From Isoptericola cucumis (GTDB lineage Bacteria > Actinomycetota > Actinomycetes > Actinomycetales > Cellulomonadaceae): a DNA stretch of 64,000 nucleotides. Positions 17,136 through 25,908 of the stretch are shown here, piece after piece; position 1 is the first letter of the stretch; each line of letters opens with the position of its first letter. Location of the stretch: contig NZ_BMDG01000013.1 of the NCBI RefSeq assembly GCF_014635665.1, positions 106,847-170,846 on the forward strand. The letters run 5' to 3'. Below the pieces are notes generated by a model, which did not search any database, was not told the origin of the DNA, and worked only from the letters and a program-made list of their open reading frames with translations. The position numbers and the translations under genes were made by a program.

Positions 17136-18109
17136 CCGCCCCGACGAGCGTCCTGACCTTCGACGTCGGCAAGACCGGCTGCCGTGCCGCGCTGTGGACC
17201 GGCGGCGTGCGGGCCGCCGAGGCCGAGGGCCCGGGGCCGGTCGGCCTCGCGGGCGCCGGCGGCACCCGCGCCGCGCTGGAGGCGATGTCCGCGACCGCCG
17301 CCGGGCTGCCCGGCGGCCCGGCGTCGCCCGCGACCGTCGTCGCCGGGCTCGCCGGGCTGCTCAGCGCGCCGCAGCAGGCCGCGCCGCTGCTCGACGGGCT
17401 GGCCGCCCGGTTCCCGGGCGCCCGCGTCGTCGTGACCAGCGACGCCGTCACCTCGCACGCCGGCGCGCTGTCCGGGCGGCCGGGCGTCGTCCTGGCCGCG
17501 GGCACGGGGACCAGCGCCGTGGGCCTCGGCGTCGACGGGGTGCTGCACCTCGTCGACGGCTGGGGCTACCTGCTCGGCGACGCCGGCAGCGGCTACACCA
17601 TCGGGAGGGCGGGCATCGAGGCCGCCCTGCGCGAGGACGACGGCCGCGGCGGCAGCGCCGCGCTGCTGCGACGGCTCGTGGCGCGCTGGGGTGTCCCGCG
17701 CGAGGTGCCGCGGCTCGTGCACGGGGCCGACAACCCCGCGCGCGTCGTGGCCGGCTTCGCCCGCGACGTCTTCGACGCCGCCCGCGAGGGCGACCCGCAC
17801 GCCGGCCGGATCTGCACCGACGCGGCGGCCGACCTCGCCGACGCCGTCGCCGCCGCCGCGCGCCGTGCCGGGCTCGGCACGTCCCCGGTGGTCGCGGTCA
17901 CCGGCGGCCTGCTGGGCGCCGGGCCCGTCCTCGCCGGCCCGTTCGACCTCGCGCTCGCCGAGCGCCTCCCCGGCGTCGCCCGCCAGGAGCCCGACGACGA
18001 CGCCCTCGCCGGCGCGCACCTGCTGGCCACCCGCCCCGACCTCCCGCACCACGGCGCGTCGTCCACCCGCGACCCGCGCCCGACCGACGCACCACCGGAG
18101 ACCCCATGA
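17132..18109 (+). CDS. BadF/BadG-type amino-sugar kinase (GlcNAc or MurNAc kinase, MurK-like)
   Basis: A 325-residue ASKHA-fold kinase with FDVGKTGCRAALW at the N-terminus, VVTSDAVTSHAGAL, the adenosine loop GVVLAAGTGTSAVGLG, LLGDAGSGYTIGR, and AVTGGLLGAGP near the C-terminus. These fit the BadF/BadG/BcrA/BcrD family that includes N-acetylglucosamine kinase and clostridial MurK, which phosphorylates MurNAc and GlcNAc. Being sandwiched between a UTRA regulator and murQ favours MurNAc as a substrate; this is inference. It overlaps both neighbours by four bases. Confidence 0.83.
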   Translation: MTAPTSVLTFDVGKTGCRAALWTGGVRAAEAEGPGPVGLAGAGGTRAALEAMSATAAGLPGGPASPATVVAGLAGLLSAPQQAAPLLDGLAARFPGARVVVTSDAVTSHAGALSGRPGVVLAAGTGTSAVGLGVDGVLHLVDGWGYLLGDAGSGYTIGRAGIEAALREDDGRGGSAALLRRLVARWGVPREVPRLVHGADNPARVVAGFARDVFDAAREGDPHAGRICTDAAADLADAVAAAARRAGLGTSPVVAVTGGLLGAGPVLAGPFDLALAERLPGVARQEPDDDALAGAHLLATRPDLPHHGASSTRDPRPTDAPPETP

Positions 18110-19098
18110 GCGCACGACCCACCCCCGGCGACACCCCCGCCGAGACGCCCGCCAACCACGACGAGCGGCCCGCCGGCGCGGGAGACCTGGCGCACGAGCT
18201 CGCCCGCCTCGACACCGAGCGCTCCCGGCCGGACCTGCGGCTCGAGACGATGGACGTCGCCGGCCTCGTGGCCGCCCAGCTCGAGAACGACCGCGCCGTC
18301 CAGCAGGCGGTCGAGGCCGCGGCGCCGCAGATCACCGCGGCCCTGGGGGCGGTCGTGTCCCGCCTGGAGGCCGGCGGCCGGCTGGTCTACGTCGGCGCCG
18401 GCACCCCGGGCCGGCTCGCCGTGCTCGACGCGGCCGAGTGCCTGCCCACGTTCGGGGCCGGGCCCGAGACGGTCACCGCCCTCATGGCGGGCGGCGAGGA
18501 CGCGATGATCACCGCCGTCGAGGGGGCGGAGGACGACGCCCGGGCCGGTGCCGCCGACGTGCGCGCCGCGGGCGTGGGCCCGCGCGACGTCGTCGTCGGC
18601 ATCACGGCGTCCGGCCGGACCCCGTACGTCGTCGCGGCGGTCACGGCCGCGCGCGAGGAAGGCGCCGCCACCGTCGGGATCACCAACAACGCCGGCACCG
18701 CGCTGGCCGCGGCCGCCGAGCACCCGATCGAGACGCTCACCGGGCCGGAGCTCGTCGCCGGGTCGACGCGGCTCAAGGCGGGCACCGCGCAGAAGCAGGT
18801 GCTCAACATGCTCTCGACGATCGCGATGATCCGGCTCGGCAAGGTCTACGGCAACCTCATGGTGGACGTGCACGTCACCAACGAGAAGCTGCGGGTGCGC
18901 GGCCAGCGCATCGTCATGGAGGCCACCGGCGCCGGGCCCGAGGAGGCCGAGGGCGCGCTCGCCGCCGCCGGCGGGCACGCCAAGGTCGCGATCGCCGCCC
19001 TGCTGCTCGACGTCGCGGCCGGCCGGGCGCGCGAGCTCCTCGACGCCGCCGGCGGGCACCTCGGCGCCGTCCTGCCGGGCCAGGGGGCGGGCCGATGA
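18106..19098 (+). CDS. murQ: N-acetylmuramic acid 6-phosphate etherase
   Basis: Cleaves the lactyl ether of MurNAc-6-phosphate to GlcNAc-6-phosphate and D-lactate in cell-wall salvage. The 330-residue SIS-domain protein has GGRLVYVGAGTPGRLAVLDA followed by the catalytic-glutamate region AAECLPTFG, then VVVGITASGRTPYVVAAV, VGITNNAGTAL, GSTRLKAGTAQKQVLNMLST and GKVYGNLMVDVHVTNEKL. Length and order match MurQ. The N-terminal ~35 residues are a variable hydrophilic lead. ATG overlaps the kinase stop and its own stop overlaps anmK (ATGA at both junctions), so the pathway enzymes are translationally coupled. Confidence 0.95.
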   Translation: MSARPTPGDTPAETPANHDERPAGAGDLAHELARLDTERSRPDLRLETMDVAGLVAAQLENDRAVQQAVEAAAPQITAALGAVVSRLEAGGRLVYVGAGTPGRLAVLDAAECLPTFGAGPETVTALMAGGEDAMITAVEGAEDDARAGAADVRAAGVGPRDVVVGITASGRTPYVVAAVTAAREEGAATVGITNNAGTALAAAAEHPIETLTGPELVAGSTRLKAGTAQKQVLNMLSTIAMIRLGKVYGNLMVDVHVTNEKLRVRGQRIVMEATGAGPEEAEGALAAAGGHAKVAIAALLLDVAAGRARELLDAAGGHLGAVLPGQGAGR

Positions 19099-20303
19099 TC
19101 GTCGTCGGCCTCATGACCGGGACGTCGGCGGACGCGCTGGACGTCGCCGTCGTCGACCTCACCCTGGACGGCGCCCCGCAGGGCGCTGCCGCGCAGGACG
19201 TCGCGGGCGAGCTCGTCGTGCGCCTGCTGGACCACCGCGAGGTGGCGTTCGCCGACGAGCTCGCCGGCGACCTCCTGCGCCTGCTCGAGCCGCGCGACGT
19301 GCCGCTCGCGCTCGTCAGCGGAGTCGACGCCCGCCTCGGCCGGTTCTGCGCGGACGCGGTCGAGCGCGTGCTCGCCGACACCGGCGTCGCGGCGGACCTC
19401 GTGGTGTCGCACGGGCAGACGGTCCGGCACGACGTCGCCGACGGCCGCGTCACCGGCACGCTCCAGATCGGGCAGCCGGCGTGGATCGCCGAGCGCACCG
19501 GCGTCCCGGTGCTGTCCGACGTGCGGTCCCGCGACGTCGCCGCCGGCGGCCAGGGCGCGCCGCTCGCGGGCATCCTCGACCACCTGCTGCTGGCCGGCGC
19601 CGACGCGCCGACCGCGGCGCTCAACCTCGGCGGCATCGCGAACATCACGGTCGTCGCGCCCGGGCGGGACACCGTCGCGTTCGACACCGGCCCGGCGAAC
19701 GCCCTCGTCGACCTCATGGCGCGCCGCATCACCGGCGACGGGCGCGGCTACGACCGCGACGGGGCGCTCGCGGCCCGCGGTCATGTGCTCCCGGCGCTGC
19801 TCGACGACCTCCTCGCGGAGCCGTACTACGCGCTGCCCGCGCCGAAGTCCACCGGCAAGGAGCTGTTCCACGCCGCGTACCTGGACCGCCACCTCGCGCG
19901 GTACACCGACCAGCACGGCGCCCCCGACGACCTGGACGTCATCGCCACCCTGACCGCGCTCACCGCGCGCACCGTCGCCGACCAGTGCCGCGCGCACGGC
20001 GTCGGCGCGGTCGTCGCGTCGGGCGGCGGCACCCGGAACCCGACCCTGATGCGGGCCCTCGAGGCCGAGCTCGGGCACCCCGTGGACACCACGGACCGGC
20101 TCGGGCTGCCCGAGGGGGCCAAGGAGGCGACGCTCATGGCGCTCGTCGGCTGGCTCACCTGGCACGGGCTGCCCGCCGCCCTGCCGAGCGTCACGGGCGC
20201 CGCCCGCGGCACGGTCGCCGGGCGGCTCACGCCCGGGGCGGGCCCGCTGCGGCTCGCCGCACCGCTCGACACCCTGCCGGCACGCCTGCGCGTCGTCGGC
20301 TGA
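19095..20303 (+). CDS. anmK: Anhydro-N-acetylmuramic acid kinase
   Basis: Opens and phosphorylates 1,6-anhydroMurNAc to MurNAc-6-phosphate, feeding MurQ. The 402-residue protein begins GLMTGTSADALDVAVVDL, the hallmark N-terminus. It continues with VVSHGQTVRHD, GTLQIGQPAWIAERTGVPV, ALNLGGIANITVV, FDTGPANALVD, KSTGKELFH and VASGGGTRNPTLM. It completes a route from recycled or scavenged muropeptide sugars to GlcNAc-6-phosphate. The transporter gene follows after 81 bases with its own ribosome site. Confidence 0.95.
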   Translation: MIVVGLMTGTSADALDVAVVDLTLDGAPQGAAAQDVAGELVVRLLDHREVAFADELAGDLLRLLEPRDVPLALVSGVDARLGRFCADAVERVLADTGVAADLVVSHGQTVRHDVADGRVTGTLQIGQPAWIAERTGVPVLSDVRSRDVAAGGQGAPLAGILDHLLLAGADAPTAALNLGGIANITVVAPGRDTVAFDTGPANALVDLMARRITGDGRGYDRDGALAARGHVLPALLDDLLAEPYYALPAPKSTGKELFHAAYLDRHLARYTDQHGAPDDLDVIATLTALTARTVADQCRAHGVGAVVASGGGTRNPTLMRALEAELGHPVDTTDRLGLPEGAKEATLMALVGWLTWHGLPAALPSVTGAARGTVAGRLTPGAGPLRLAAPLDTLPARLRVVG

Positions 20304-20384
20304 TCCCCGAACCCCCAGAACCGCACCACTCACCAGCACTGACCCGGGCGACGCCCGGACGCATCCCGCCGAAGGAGACACGGC

Positions 20385-21896
20385 ATGCAGACCCTCGACC
20401 TCCTGGTCATCGTGGCGTACCTGGCCGCGACCGCCTGGCTGGGCCTCAGGCTCAGCGGCAAGCAGACCGGCCTCAAGGACTACTTCCTCGGCGGGCGGAA
20501 CCTGCCGTGGTGGGCCGTGTGCCTGTCCGTCGTCGCGACGGAGACCAGCGCGCTCACCGTCATCGGCACGCCCGTGATGAGCTACCTCGGCGACATCTCG
20601 TACCTGCAGCTGGCGCTGGGCTACATCCTCGGGCGCATCGTCGTCGCGTTCTTCATGCTGCCGCGCTACTACGACGGCGAGATGGTGACCGCGTACGCCT
20701 ACCTGGGCAAGCGGTTCGGGCAGAGCACGCAGACCACGGCCGGCGTCACCTTCATGTTCACCCGCCTGCTCGCCGACGGCATCCGCGTGCTGGCCGCCGC
20801 CATCCCGCTCAAGCTCATCCTCGACGGGATGGGGATCCACACGAACTACTTCACGATCATCGTGGTGCTGGCGATCGTGACGATCCTCTACACGTTCATC
20901 GGCGGCATCAAGGCCGTGGTGTGGGTCGACGTCGCGCAGATGTTCCTCTACGTGCTCGGCGGCATCGTCGCGATCGTCGTGATCTCCGCGCAGACCGGCG
21001 GCGGCTGGTTCGCCGAGGCCGCGGACGCCGGCAAGCTCAACATGTTCATCTTCTCCGGCAACCCGATCTCCGACGCGTCGGCGTTCGTGCCCTCGCTGCT
21101 GGGCGGTGCGGTCTTCGCGATGGCGTCGCACGGCTCGGACCAGCTCGTCGTCCAGCGGCTGCTGACCTGCCGCTCCAAGGTCGAGGCGCAGAAGGCGCTC
21201 ATCTGGTCCGGCATCATCGTCTTCTTCCAGTTCGCGGTGTTCCTGCTCGTCGGGCTGGCGCTGTGGGGCTACTACGACGGGGCCTCGCCGGCCGACCTCG
21301 GCCTGGGCCGCGACGACGAGATCTTCCCGATGTTCATCATCGAGGGCCTGCCGCAGGGCGTCTCGGGCCTGCTGCTCGCCGGCATCCTCGCCGCGGCGAT
21401 GTCCACCCTGTCGTCGTCGCTGTCGGCGCTGTCGTCGTCCACCGTCACCGACGTGTACGGGCGCCTGAAGAAGACGCCGATGACCGACGAGCAGGGCCTG
21501 AGGGCCGGCCGGTGGGCGACCATCGGCTGGGGACTGGCGTTCATCGCGCCGGCGACCGTGTTCCAGTCCGACGAGGGCAACATCGTCATCCTGGCGCTCG
21601 GCGTCGCGGGCATCACGTACGGCGGGCTGCTCGGCGCGTTCGTCTTCGGCATCCTCAACAAGCGTGCCCGGGCGGCGGACGCCAACGTCGCGTTCGTGCT
21701 CGCCGTGGCGGTCAACGCGTTCTTCTTCGTGATGGAGAAGTACGTCACCGGCGAGGTGTGGGTGGCGTGGCAGTGGTACCCGCTGATGGGCGTGATCGTC
21801 ACGTTCGTCGTCGGCGGCCTGCTGTCGCTGCGGCACCCGGCGCCGCTGCCGGAGCCGGCGCCGACGGCCCCCACGAACGACCGCGTGAGCCGTTAG
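20385..21896 (+). CDS. Sodium:solute symporter (SSS family), probable amino-sugar importer
   Basis: A 503-residue membrane protein with about 13 hydrophobic helices. SSS motifs are LKDYFLGGRNLPWWAV near residue 30, VVATETSALTVIGTP, a helix with RLLADGIRVLAAAIPLKL, ASHGSDQLVVQRLLTCRS and AAAMSTLSSSLSALSSSTV. Relatives carry sugars, sialic acid or iodide. Its place at the end of the GntR-kinase-murQ-anmK operon makes MurNAc, anhydroMurNAc or GlcNAc the likely cargo, replacing the PTS used in E. coli; this is inference. The AAGGAGA site fixes ATG 20385. Confidence 0.85.
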   Translation: MQTLDLLVIVAYLAATAWLGLRLSGKQTGLKDYFLGGRNLPWWAVCLSVVATETSALTVIGTPVMSYLGDISYLQLALGYILGRIVVAFFMLPRYYDGEMVTAYAYLGKRFGQSTQTTAGVTFMFTRLLADGIRVLAAAIPLKLILDGMGIHTNYFTIIVVLAIVTILYTFIGGIKAVVWVDVAQMFLYVLGGIVAIVVISAQTGGGWFAEAADAGKLNMFIFSGNPISDASAFVPSLLGGAVFAMASHGSDQLVVQRLLTCRSKVEAQKALIWSGIIVFFQFAVFLLVGLALWGYYDGASPADLGLGRDDEIFPMFIIEGLPQGVSGLLLAGILAAAMSTLSSSLSALSSSTVTDVYGRLKKTPMTDEQGLRAGRWATIGWGLAFIAPATVFQSDEGNIVILALGVAGITYGGLLGAFVFGILNKRARAADANVAFVLAVAVNAFFFVMEKYVTGEVWVAWQWYPLMGVIVTFVVGGLLSLRHPAPLPEPAPTAPTNDRVSR

Positions 21897-21899
21897 GAT
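21894..21899 (+). promoter_or_regulatory. -10 box of the DUF5926 gene (leaderless)
   Basis: TAGGAT ends seven bases before ATG 21907. It overlaps the stop of the upstream symporter (TAG at 21894-21896). Confidence 0.5.
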
Positions 21900-21906
21900 C
21901 CTGGCC

Positions 21907-22737
21907 ATGGCCCCCACCGCTCAGTCCGACCTCGTCCTGCGTCCGTTCGAAGGCCTGCCGGGTGAGGCGGACTGGGTGGCGATGCGCGAGATCGTCCCGT
22001 CCGCGACGGCGACGGCGCGCACCACGGCCGACCGGGGCGGGCGCGACGTCGTCGTGACGACCGTCCTGCCCGGCGGCTGGAGCGCGCTGCACCGCGAGGA
22101 CGGCACCGTGCTGGTCGCCGTGCAGGGCGTGCTCGCCTCGGACGACATCAGCCGCGACCTCGCGGCGGCGCTGCTCGCCGCCGTCGACGCGGAGCCCGGG
22201 ACCGGGATCCTGCCGGAGCAGCTGGGGGACACCTCGGCCGCCCCGCGCCTCCAGGAGGTCCTGGACGCCGACGTGCCGTTCGAGGTGACGGTGCACGAGG
22301 GCTACGACTACTGGCTGGACAGCACCACCGAGGTCACGGCCGAGGTGCGCGAGTCCCTGGACGAGGCCGCGGAGACGAGCATCCCCACGGTCCGGCTCTC
22401 GGCCGTGGACGCCGCCTACTGGTGCCAGATGTCCAAGGAGTTCCTGCGCTGGGCCCGCACCGAGGACGAGGACCGCGTGGTCGACGCGATCGCGCGCCTG
22501 CACGCCCGGCGCGAGTCGGGTCTCGCGGGTGGCAAGTTCCTCGGGATGTTCCGTGCGTGCGGCATCGTCGTGCCGGTGTGGGAGCTCCCGCGCGGCACCG
22601 AGGCGGCCGACCTCGAGGAGCCGGTCGCGGAGCTCGGGCGCAAGCTCGACGAGGCGCTCGGCGTCGACGCGCCGCTGGATGCGAACGAGCGGCGGGCGCG
22701 GGCGGGTATCGTCTCTCGACAGGTGACGCTGCGCTGA
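21907..22737 (+). CDS. DUF5926 family protein
   Basis: A 276-residue soluble acidic protein of unknown function. It begins with LVLRPFEGLPGEADWVAMRE, the conserved opening of the actinobacterial DUF5926 family, and later has VTVHEGYDYWLD, AAYWCQMSKEFLRWAR and GLAGGKFLGMFRACGIVVPVWEL. No signal peptide, membrane helix or catalytic motif is evident. A SEC-C-type zinc motif seen at the N-terminus of some relatives is absent. A leaderless promoter overlaps the previous gene. It is commonly next to a GT2 glycosyltransferase, as here. Confidence 0.78.
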   Translation: MAPTAQSDLVLRPFEGLPGEADWVAMREIVPSATATARTTADRGGRDVVVTTVLPGGWSALHREDGTVLVAVQGVLASDDISRDLAAALLAAVDAEPGTGILPEQLGDTSAAPRLQEVLDADVPFEVTVHEGYDYWLDSTTEVTAEVRESLDEAAETSIPTVRLSAVDAAYWCQMSKEFLRWARTEDEDRVVDAIARLHARRESGLAGGKFLGMFRACGIVVPVWELPRGTEAADLEEPVAELGRKLDEALGVDAPLDANERRARAGIVSRQVTLR

Positions 22738-22960
22738 TCCACCCGGCCAGGACGACGGCCACGACGACGACGTCGGACGGGTGGCGGGCGGCTCCGCCGG
22801 ATCTTCACTCGACGCACTTCCCGACACCTTTTCTTGACCAGGTTCGGGGACGCCGGGGGAGTAGAGTCGTGCCGGGGAAAACGCTCCGCAGGCGAACCCC
22901 GCAGATTTGGTCAAGAATCTATGTCGAGCAGCAGGTCATGAGGGCAACGGGCAGGGAGTC

Positions 22961-23848
22961 GTGAACACGGACCAGGGCGTCACCTCCACGGACGCCGCAC
23001 TGGCGTCCACCGGTGAGCACGAGGCAGGAACGACGGCCGCGACGCGGGTCGGCGTCCTGCCCGTCGCGAAGACCCCCCGCCCACCGACAGGGCCGGGAAA
23101 GCGCAACACCCAGCGGGTCGCCGTCATCATCCCCGCCAAGGACGAGGCCGAGCGCATCGCCGCGACCGTCCGCGCCGCCCGCGCCATCCCGCACGTCGAC
23201 CTCGTGCTCGTCGTCGACGACGGGTCGACGGACGAGACCCAGCACGTCGCGCGCGACGCCGGCGCGGTCGTGGTGCGGCACTCGCACAACCGGGGCAAGG
23301 CGGCGGCGATGGAGACCGGCGCCGCCGTGGTCGCGATGCGCGACGCCGACGGCCGCGCCCCGCGCCTCCTGCTCTTCGTCGACGGGGACCTCGGCGACAC
23401 GGCGGTGAACACCGCCCCGCTCGTCGCGCCCGTGCGCGAAGGGGTCGCCGACCTCGCGATCGCGCTCCTGCCCCGGCAGACGGGGGCCGGCGGACGCGGC
23501 ATCGTCGTCGGCACGGCCCGGCGCGCCATCCAGCACCTCACGGGCTGGAGCCCGAGCCAGCCGCTGTCCGGGATGCGCTGCCTGACCCGCGAGGCGTTCG
23601 AGTCCGCCACCCCGCTGGCGCACGGCTGGGGCGTGGAGACCGGCATGACGATCGACCTCCTGCGGGCGGGCTACGTGGCCGTCGAGGTGCCGTGCGACCT
23701 CAAGCACCGCGCGTCGTCGAACGACCTCAAGGGCCAGCTGCACCGGGCCGGCCAGTACCGTGACGTCGTGCTCGCCGTGAACGCGCGCCGGGTCCGCGGG
23801 GCGGTGGCCGCCGTGCGCGGCATGGGCCGCGACCGCGCCCGCAGCTGA
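22961..23848 (+). CDS. Family 2 glycosyltransferase (GT-A fold)
   Basis: A 295-residue cytosolic glycosyltransferase. The GT-A core starts at about residue 50 with VAVIIPAKDEAERIAATV. It has LVVDDGSTDETQHVARDAG for nucleotide sugar binding, NRGKAAAMETGA, and the metal site LLFVDGDLGDT. The acceptor half has PLSGMRCLTREAFES and WGVETGMTIDLLRAGY, recalling glucosyl-phosphoglycerate or polyprenyl-phosphate hexose synthases. No membrane helix was seen. GTG 22961 is chosen; a TTG reading further up runs through a structured leader. Donor and acceptor are unknown. Confidence 0.8.
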   Translation: MNTDQGVTSTDAALASTGEHEAGTTAATRVGVLPVAKTPRPPTGPGKRNTQRVAVIIPAKDEAERIAATVRAARAIPHVDLVLVVDDGSTDETQHVARDAGAVVVRHSHNRGKAAAMETGAAVVAMRDADGRAPRLLLFVDGDLGDTAVNTAPLVAPVREGVADLAIALLPRQTGAGGRGIVVGTARRAIQHLTGWSPSQPLSGMRCLTREAFESATPLAHGWGVETGMTIDLLRAGYVAVEVPCDLKHRASSNDLKGQLHRAGQYRDVVLAVNARRVRGAVAAVRGMGRDRARS

Positions 23849-23998
23849 GGCAGCGACCGACGAGGCCCGAGCCCCGAAAGGCACGCCCGGCCAGCACGGA
23901 CGCGTCGACATCCCCCGCGGGCGTGGCTACGCTCGGGTAGCCGACGAGGTCGCGACCTGCGCCCCGGCCATCGCGTCCTACCGCTCGACGGAGGCTCA

Positions 23999-24961
23999 AT
24001 GGACACGTCATCAGCCGTCTCAGCCCAGCCCGACCAGGGCGCCGCGGCCCCGGCCCCCACGACCGTCCCGGACCACGTGCTGGGCCTCGGTGTCGAGGTG
24101 GCCCGCGACCGGGTCCGCGTGGCGCTCGTGGACGCCGGTGGCACGGTCCGGGCCCGGGCGGAACGACGCGACGTGCGCGCGACGCCGGCGGCGCGCGCCC
24201 GGGCGGTGGCGGTGCTGGCCCACTCCTGCAGCGAGGACGTCGAGGCTCGGCTGGGCACCGGCAAGAGCGTCGAGGTCCGCCACGCGGTGGCGGCGTTTCC
24301 CGCCGTCGTGGGCACGGACCACGCCAGCGTCTACCGGGTCCCCGGGCACGAGAAAGGCGGGACGGCGCTGCGCGACGCGCTCGTCGACGCGCTCGGCTGC
24401 CCTGTGATCCTGGAGAACGACGTGAACCTGGCGGCGGTCGCGGAGCACCGGCAGGGCGCCGCGCAGGGCGAGGACACGTTCGTGGCGCTGATGCTGGACG
24501 ACGGCTTCGGCGCCGGCATCATGCTCGACGGCCGACTGCACCGCGGCGCCTCCGGCCTCGCCGGCGAGGTGGCGTTCATCCCGCAGCCGGGCCGCGCGAT
24601 CGGCTCGCAGGTGCTGGGCGACGTGGCGCTCGCCGCCCTGGCCAAGGAGCACGGGCTGCCGGAGTCCCTTGGGATGGGCGACCTCGTCGACCGCGCCGAG
24701 GCGGGGGACGAGGTCGCGGACGACGTCGTGCGCGAGGTCGCCCGGCGGCTCGGCGTCGTCGTCGCGTCGATGGCGATCGTGCTGGACCCGGGGCTGTTCG
24801 TGCTGGGCGACCAGGCTGCACGGCCGCCGATCCTGGACCGGGTGGCCGCGTGGCTGCGTGACCAGGTCGCCGTGCTGCCGGCGCGCGTCGTCGGGTCCCC
24901 GCTGGGGCCCGACGCGGTCGTGCGCGGTGCGGCGCAGGCCGCGAGCGAGGCGCTGCGGTGA
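23999..24961 (+). CDS. ROK-family sugar kinase-like protein, no DNA-binding domain
   Basis: A 320-residue ROK-fold protein without an N-terminal helix-turn-helix, hence more likely a kinase than a repressor. It has the first phosphate region VLGLGVEVARDRVRVALVD (degenerate), the acceptor-site segment VILENDVNLAAVAEHRQGA, the glycine-rich LDDGFGAGIMLDGRLHRG and ASGLAGEVAFIPQPG. The usual ROK CXCGXXGC zinc motif is missing, so activity is uncertain. It overlaps the next gene by GTGA and leads a three-gene module with a deacetylase and a sugar symporter. The GGAGG site supports ATG 23999. Confidence 0.75.
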   Translation: MDTSSAVSAQPDQGAAAPAPTTVPDHVLGLGVEVARDRVRVALVDAGGTVRARAERRDVRATPAARARAVAVLAHSCSEDVEARLGTGKSVEVRHAVAAFPAVVGTDHASVYRVPGHEKGGTALRDALVDALGCPVILENDVNLAAVAEHRQGAAQGEDTFVALMLDDGFGAGIMLDGRLHRGASGLAGEVAFIPQPGRAIGSQVLGDVALAALAKEHGLPESLGMGDLVDRAEAGDEVADDVVREVARRLGVVVASMAIVLDPGLFVLGDQAARPPILDRVAAWLRDQVAVLPARVVGSPLGPDAVVRGAAQAASEALR

Positions 24962-25908
24962 GCACCGCCGCGCCGTCCGACCTCACCGCACGCCTCGGCC
25001 TGGACCCGGGCGCCCGCGCGATCATCCTCAACGCCGACGACCTCGGCATGTGCCGCGCGGCCAACCGCGCGATCGTGCCGCTGCTCGAGGCGGGCCACCT
25101 CGACTCGGCCACCGTCATGGTGCCGTGCCCGTGGGCGCCGGACGCGCTCGCGTCGGCGGCGGCCGACCCGGCGCTCGACGTCGGCGTGCACCTCGTGCTC
25201 ACCAGCGAGTGGACCCGGTACCGGTGGCGGCCGCTCACGGGCGTGGGCACGACCCTGGTCGACGACGCCGGGTACTTCCCGGCCGACGTGCCGGCGGTCG
25301 AGCGGCAGGCGAGCGAGGAGGACGTCGCGGCCGAGCTCGCGGCGCAGCTCGACGCGGCGCTGGCCGCGGGCGTCGACGTCAGCCACCTCGACAACCACAT
25401 GGGCTCGGTCTACGGGCTGGCGACGGGGCGCTCGTTCCTGCCCCAGGTGCTGCGGCTCGCGGCCGAGCGCGGGCTGCCGTTCCGGCTGCCGCGCTCGCTC
25501 GACCGGCTCGAGGCGACGGGGGCCGACGTGACCGGCCCGGGCGCCCAGCAGGTGCTCGAGACGGCGACCACGGCGGCGGACGCGCTCGGCGTCGTCGTCC
25601 TCGACCGGCTGTGGACGCACCCGTTCGAGCTGGCGGGCGAGGGCACGCCCGACGCCGAGGGCTACGACGACGTCAAGGCCGGCTTCCTCGACCTGCTGCG
25701 GGCCGCCGAGCCGGGCGTGACCGAGATCTTCCTGCACCCGATGCTGCACGACGACGAGCTCGCCGACGCGGTCGACTACGCCGCGTCGAAGCGGGCCTTC
25801 GAGCACCGTCTGCTCGCCGACCCGGACGTCGCGGCCACGATCGCCGCCGAGGGGCTCGTGCGCGTCGGCTGGCGGGACCTGCGCGCCGTCCAGCGGGGTG
25901 AGCGATGA
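24958..25908 (+). CDS. ChbG/YdjC-like carbohydrate deacetylase
   Basis: A 316-residue (beta/alpha)-barrel metal-dependent deacetylase. Motifs are IILNADDLGMCRAANRAI (metal aspartates), LDVGVHLVLTSEW (histidine), VSHLDNHMGSVYG (histidines) and a late TEIFLHPMLHDDEL. E. coli ChbG removes an acetyl group from chitobiose and chitotriose-6-phosphate. Together with the upstream ROK protein and downstream GPH symporter it suggests uptake and processing of an N-acetylated disaccharide. The GTG start overlaps the ROK stop and its stop overlaps the symporter start, so all three are coupled. Confidence 0.86.
   Translation: MSTAAPSDLTARLGLDPGARAIILNADDLGMCRAANRAIVPLLEAGHLDSATVMVPCPWAPDALASAAADPALDVGVHLVLTSEWTRYRWRPLTGVGTTLVDDAGYFPADVPAVERQASEEDVAAELAAQLDAALAAGVDVSHLDNHMGSVYGLATGRSFLPQVLRLAAERGLPFRLPRSLDRLEATGADVTGPGAQQVLETATTAADALGVVVLDRLWTHPFELAGEGTPDAEGYDDVKAGFLDLLRAAEPGVTEIFLHPMLHDDELADAVDYAASKRAFEHRLLADPDVAATIAAEGLVRVGWRDLRAVQRGER

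Noticed and set aside
22831..22917. Riboswitch (c-di-AMP, c-di-GMP or glycine type)
   Set aside because: The conserved cores of those classes were not found; kept only as an unassigned structured leader.
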